This document shows, in pieces, positions 61,836 to 64,000 of a DNA stretch of 64,000 nucleotides; the first letter of the stretch is position 1; each line of letters begins with the position of its first letter. The stretch is from the NCBI RefSeq assembly GCF_019130065.1, contig NZ_JAHSPG010000015.1, positions 434,001 through 498,000 of the forward strand, written 5' to 3'. The notes below the pieces were generated by a model that saw only the letters and a list, made by a program, of their open reading frames with translations, did not search any database and had not been told where the DNA came from. Both the position numbers and the translations under genes were made by a program. This DNA is from Pinibacter aurantiacus (GTDB lineage Bacteria; Bacteroidota; Bacteroidia; Chitinophagales; Chitinophagaceae).

Positions 61836-61913
61836 GCAAAACGCTAAACGCCTAACGCAGGGTGTTGCACCAAAACTGCGTTAGGCGTTAGCCATTAAGC
61901 ATTAAGCGTTACA
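61836..61913. repeat. Family I inverted repeat
   Basis: Left arm 61836-61860 (GCTAAACGCCTAACGCAG at its end), right arm 61875-61910 (CTGCGTTAGGCGTTAGCC and following, then ATTAAGCATTAAGCG). The right arm ends at the stop codon of the cysteine desulfurase gene. Confidence 0.8.
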
Positions 61914-63036
61914 CCAAGCTTTTCAATTTCTCAATCACCGCATCCACTTCTTCTTTCGTATTGAGTTTACTGAAGGAGAACCGAACGGGAACCTGGTTAG
62001 GGTTGTTATTGATGGCGCGAATTACGTGTGAGCCGATGTCTACGCCGCTTGTACAGGCGCTTCCGCCGGAAACACAAATATGATTGATATCGAGGTTGAA
62101 CAAGATCATTTCAGACTTTTCATTCTTAGGAAATGAAACGTTCAAAACAGTATACAAACTTCTTCCGTCTACATCGCCGTTAAAACTTACGCCAGGAAAA
62201 CTCTTCTGCAATTGCTCCTTCATGTAAGTTTTGATCTCTTTGATGTAAGCGCTGTCTTTTTCGAAATTGGCAGTTGCAAGCTCTAATGCTTTTGCAAAAC
62301 CAACGATGCCGTAAAGATTTTCCGTACCTGCACGCATGTTACGCTCTTGCGAACCACCGTGTATGTAGGGTTTTATTTTTACATTTTCGTTTATGTACAA
62401 GATACCAACGCCTTTAGGACCGTGGAATTTGTGTCCTGCACCAGTTATAAAATGTACCGGTGTATTGCGCAGATCAAATGGATAGTGCCCAACCGTTTGC
62501 ACCGTATCTGAATGGAATATTGCGTTGTATTTCTGGCAAATACCTCCCACCGCATTTAGGTCAAGTAAATTGCCAATTTCATTGTTGGCGTGCATCAGAG
62601 TAACGAGCGTTCTTTCTTCGCTTTCCGCCAATAATCTTTCCAGGTCCTCAAGATCAACGTGACCGCTTGGCAGTACTTTTACAAAGCTGAGTTTTATTTC
62701 ATCGTTGTGGTGAAGGTACTCTACTGAATGTAATGTAGCGTGGTGCTCTATTGGCGAAGAAATGATATGTCTGCAACCGAGGTCCCTTATTGCAGCAGTA
62801 ATAACTGTGTTGCTGCTTTCTGTTCCACCGGAAGTAAAGAAAATTTCTGCTGGATGTGCATTCAGGATTTTTGCAACGGACTTCCGCGCGTTTTCAATAG
62901 CTAGCCTGCTTTCGCGGCCATATGAGTATATAGAAGATGGGTTACCAAATTTTTCAGTCAGGTAAGGCATCATGGCTTCAAGCACCGATGGGTCCAGTGA
63001 AGTGGTAGCGGCATTATCGAAATATATTCTTTGCAC
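61909..63036 (-). CDS. Cysteine desulfurase (IscS/NifS family)
   Basis: 375 residues. PLP lysine in GAGHKFHGPKG (K203), catalytic cysteine in SGGSACTSG (C328), N-terminal YFDNAATT and FTSGGTESSNTV. It removes sulfur from cysteine for Fe-S clusters or tRNA thiolation. The insertion around C328 follows the group II-like IscS pattern of about 375-400 residues. No iscU or iscA is adjacent. A TAAATTTG box (63068-63075, minus) lies 31 bases upstream. Confidence 0.94.
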   Translation of the reverse strand: MQRIYFDNAATTSLDPSVLEAMMPYLTEKFGNPSSIYSYGRESRLAIENARKSVAKILNAHPAEIFFTSGGTESSNTVITAAIRDLGCRHIISSPIEHHATLHSVEYLHHNDEIKLSFVKVLPSGHVDLEDLERLLAESEERTLVTLMHANNEIGNLLDLNAVGGICQKYNAIFHSDTVQTVGHYPFDLRNTPVHFITGAGHKFHGPKGVGILYINENVKIKPYIHGGSQERNMRAGTENLYGIVGFAKALELATANFEKDSAYIKEIKTYMKEQLQKSFPGVSFNGDVDGRSLYTVLNVSFPKNEKSEMILFNLDINHICVSGGSACTSGVDIGSHVIRAINNNPNQVPVRFSFSKLNTKEEVDAVIEKLKSLV

Positions 63037-63067
63037 GATCTGTTTAATTTAGGTTTCAAAGAAGGTG

Positions 63068-63075
63068 CAAATTTA
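63068..63075 (-). promoter_or_regulatory. -7 box of the cysteine desulfurase gene (TAAATTTG)
   Basis: Minus strand TAAATTTG matches TAnnTTTG, 31 bases before the start codon; no certain -33. Confidence 0.45.
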
Positions 63076-63095
63076 CAAAAGAACGGGTATTAAAA

Positions 63096-63182
63096 ACGAA
63101 CGCAGATTATTCTGATCCCAATTGACCGGAAGATTTTTACAAACCCCCGTTAATTAGTGACGATCATCATAATCTGCGTTGC
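63096..63182. repeat. Family E inverted-repeat element
   Basis: AACGAACGCAGATTATTCTG (63096-63115) and GATCATCATAATCTGCGTT (63162-63180): the outer ACGCAGATTAT / ATAATCTGCGT ends are exact reverse complements. Confidence 0.75.
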
Positions 63183-63203
63183 GAAAATAAAATAACAGTT
63201 GGC

Positions 63204-64000
63204 TTATGCCATGAATTCTTTAATGTCGTGCATCAAGCGTAATGCAATGTTATTGGCAGTGGTTTCAAAATTGCTTTCCGCGTAAATACGGATGATTGGC
63301 TCCGTGTTGGATGTGCGTAAATGAACCCAATCCTGGTCAAATTCAATTTTTAAACCGTCTTCTGTGTTAACGGGTTGCTTTTTGTATTTCGCTTTGATTT
63401 TTTCGAAAATATCTTTCACATCCACTCCATTGCTCAGTTCCATTTTATTTTTGGAAATGAAATAGTCAGGATATTTTGCTCTGAAAGATTTCATTCCGTT
63501 TTTATGCTGGGCAAGTGAACTCAGGAACAAACCGATACCGATCAGGGCGTCGCGGCCGTAATGAAGATCCGGAACGATAATGCCTCCGTTTCCTTCACCG
63601 CCAATAACTGCATTCATCTCCTTCATTCTGTTCACCACATTCACCTCACCTACTGCAGATGGATAGTATTCTCCGCCATGGTGCAATGTAATTTCCTTCA
63701 AAGCCTTTGTAGAAGACATATTGGAAACTGTGTTGCCTTTCTTTTTGCTCAACACATAGTCAGCCACGGCTACCAATGTAAATTCTTCACCAAACATGCT
63801 ACCATCTTCGCATACGAAGCAAAGACGATCAACGTCCGGGTCAACAGCTATACCAAATGAAGCGCCATGTTTTTTAACTTCTGCGCTCAGGCTGGTAAGG
63901 TTTTCCGGCAATGGCTCAGGATTGTGGGCAAATTTGCCGGTAATCTCGCTATTGATCACAATAACTTCTTGTACGCCTAAAGCCTCAAGAAGCATTGGTA
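63204..64000 (-). CDS. Phosphohexomutase, GlmM-like, N-terminal part outside window
   Basis: The frame is open to the window edge; about 264 C-terminal residues of an expected ~450-460 are visible. The metal-binding loop GIAVDPDVDRL and the sugar-binding GGEGNGGIIVPDLHYGRD are present, followed by the C-terminal phosphate-binding domain (VHLRTSNTEPIIRIYAES). The enzyme interconverts phosphosugars; GlmM (glucosamine) or phosphoglucomutase/phosphomannomutase cannot be separated without the N-terminal serine loop. The GEGNGG and RTSNTEPIIR forms favour GlmM-type enzymes of Bacteroidota. Confidence 0.88.
   Translation of the reverse strand, partial: PMLLEALGVQEVIVINSEITGKFAHNPEPLPENLTSLSAEVKKHGASFGIAVDPDVDRLCFVCEDGSMFGEEFTLVAVADYVLSKKKGNTVSNMSSTKALKEITLHHGGEYYPSAVGEVNVVNRMKEMNAVIGGEGNGGIIVPDLHYGRDALIGIGLFLSSLAQHKNGMKSFRAKYPDYFISKNKMELSNGVDVKDIFEKIKAKYKKQPVNTEDGLKIEFDQDWVHLRTSNTEPIIRIYAESNFETTANNIALRLMHDIKEFMA

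Noticed and set aside
1-64000. tRNA, rRNA or riboswitch genes
   Set aside because: I looked for cloverleaf patterns with TTCRANNC and for known riboswitch cores by eye and found none; a covariance search could still find small RNAs.

Overview
The window looks like chromosomal DNA of a Bacteroidota bacterium, most likely near the Chitinophagaceae/Sphingobacteriia. The pointers are a SusC/SusD pair with its own FecR anti-sigma factor and ECF sigma factor, a DUF2911 protein, Bacteroidota-type FtsX/MacB permeases, lipoproteins with short SC/SAC lipoboxes, and several candidate promoters of the Bacteroidota -7 type (TAnnTTTG). The assignment comes from reading protein and promoter character, not from a database search.

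Layout. 1-9519: three tandem MacB/FtsX-type ABC permeases (the first cut by the window edge), a LolD/MacB-like ATPase and a TolC-type outer-membrane channel, probably one tripartite efflux locus. 9832-12987: amino-acid permease and BioA. 13144-18293 (minus): DUF2911 protein, SRPBCC protein, an SGNH-like membrane protein paired with an MBOAT O-acyltransferase, and an ABC-2 permease without an adjacent ATPase. 18754-25827: SppA protease, FolK, deoxynucleoside kinase, an MFS exporter and a CPA2-type cation/proton antiporter. 26127-32354: ABC-2 ATPase and permease, YggS, GlnS and a parvulin-type isomerase. 32408-41030: MscS channel, serine beta-lactamase-like hydrolase, PIN/ribbon-helix-helix toxin-antitoxin pair, SucC, OmpA-like lipoprotein, fatty-acid hydroxylase-family protein, Cys-cluster protein and acyl-CoA dehydrogenase. 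41425-53463 (minus): ECF sigma, FecR, SusC, SusD, a cysteine-rich leucine-rich-repeat lipoprotein and three thioredoxin-fold proteins. 53901-64000: secreted unknown protein, peptide deformylase, RuvX, an operon of SpoU methyltransferase, RelE-type toxin-antitoxin and UbiA prenyltransferase, then MutS, a small lipoprotein, a cysteine desulfurase and the C-terminal part of a GlmM-like phosphohexomutase.

The most unusual feature lies between the genes. Nearly every intergenic gap holds one or more elements made of two short-motif arms in inverted orientation around a spacer. I count about a dozen arm families, called A to N below. Arms often begin exactly at, or contain, the stop codon of the flanking gene. 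Elements can be nested (a perfect 38-bp inverted repeat at 17009-17183 encloses another family), and different arm families share the same inner sequence next to the arm. They resemble REP/MITE-type palindromes, but there is no transposase in the window and the arms are semi-tandem, microsatellite-like motifs. This is my best candidate for an undescribed system here.

Conventional hairpin terminators lie inside several of the same gaps. No tRNA, rRNA, CRISPR array, insertion sequence or prophage was recognised.
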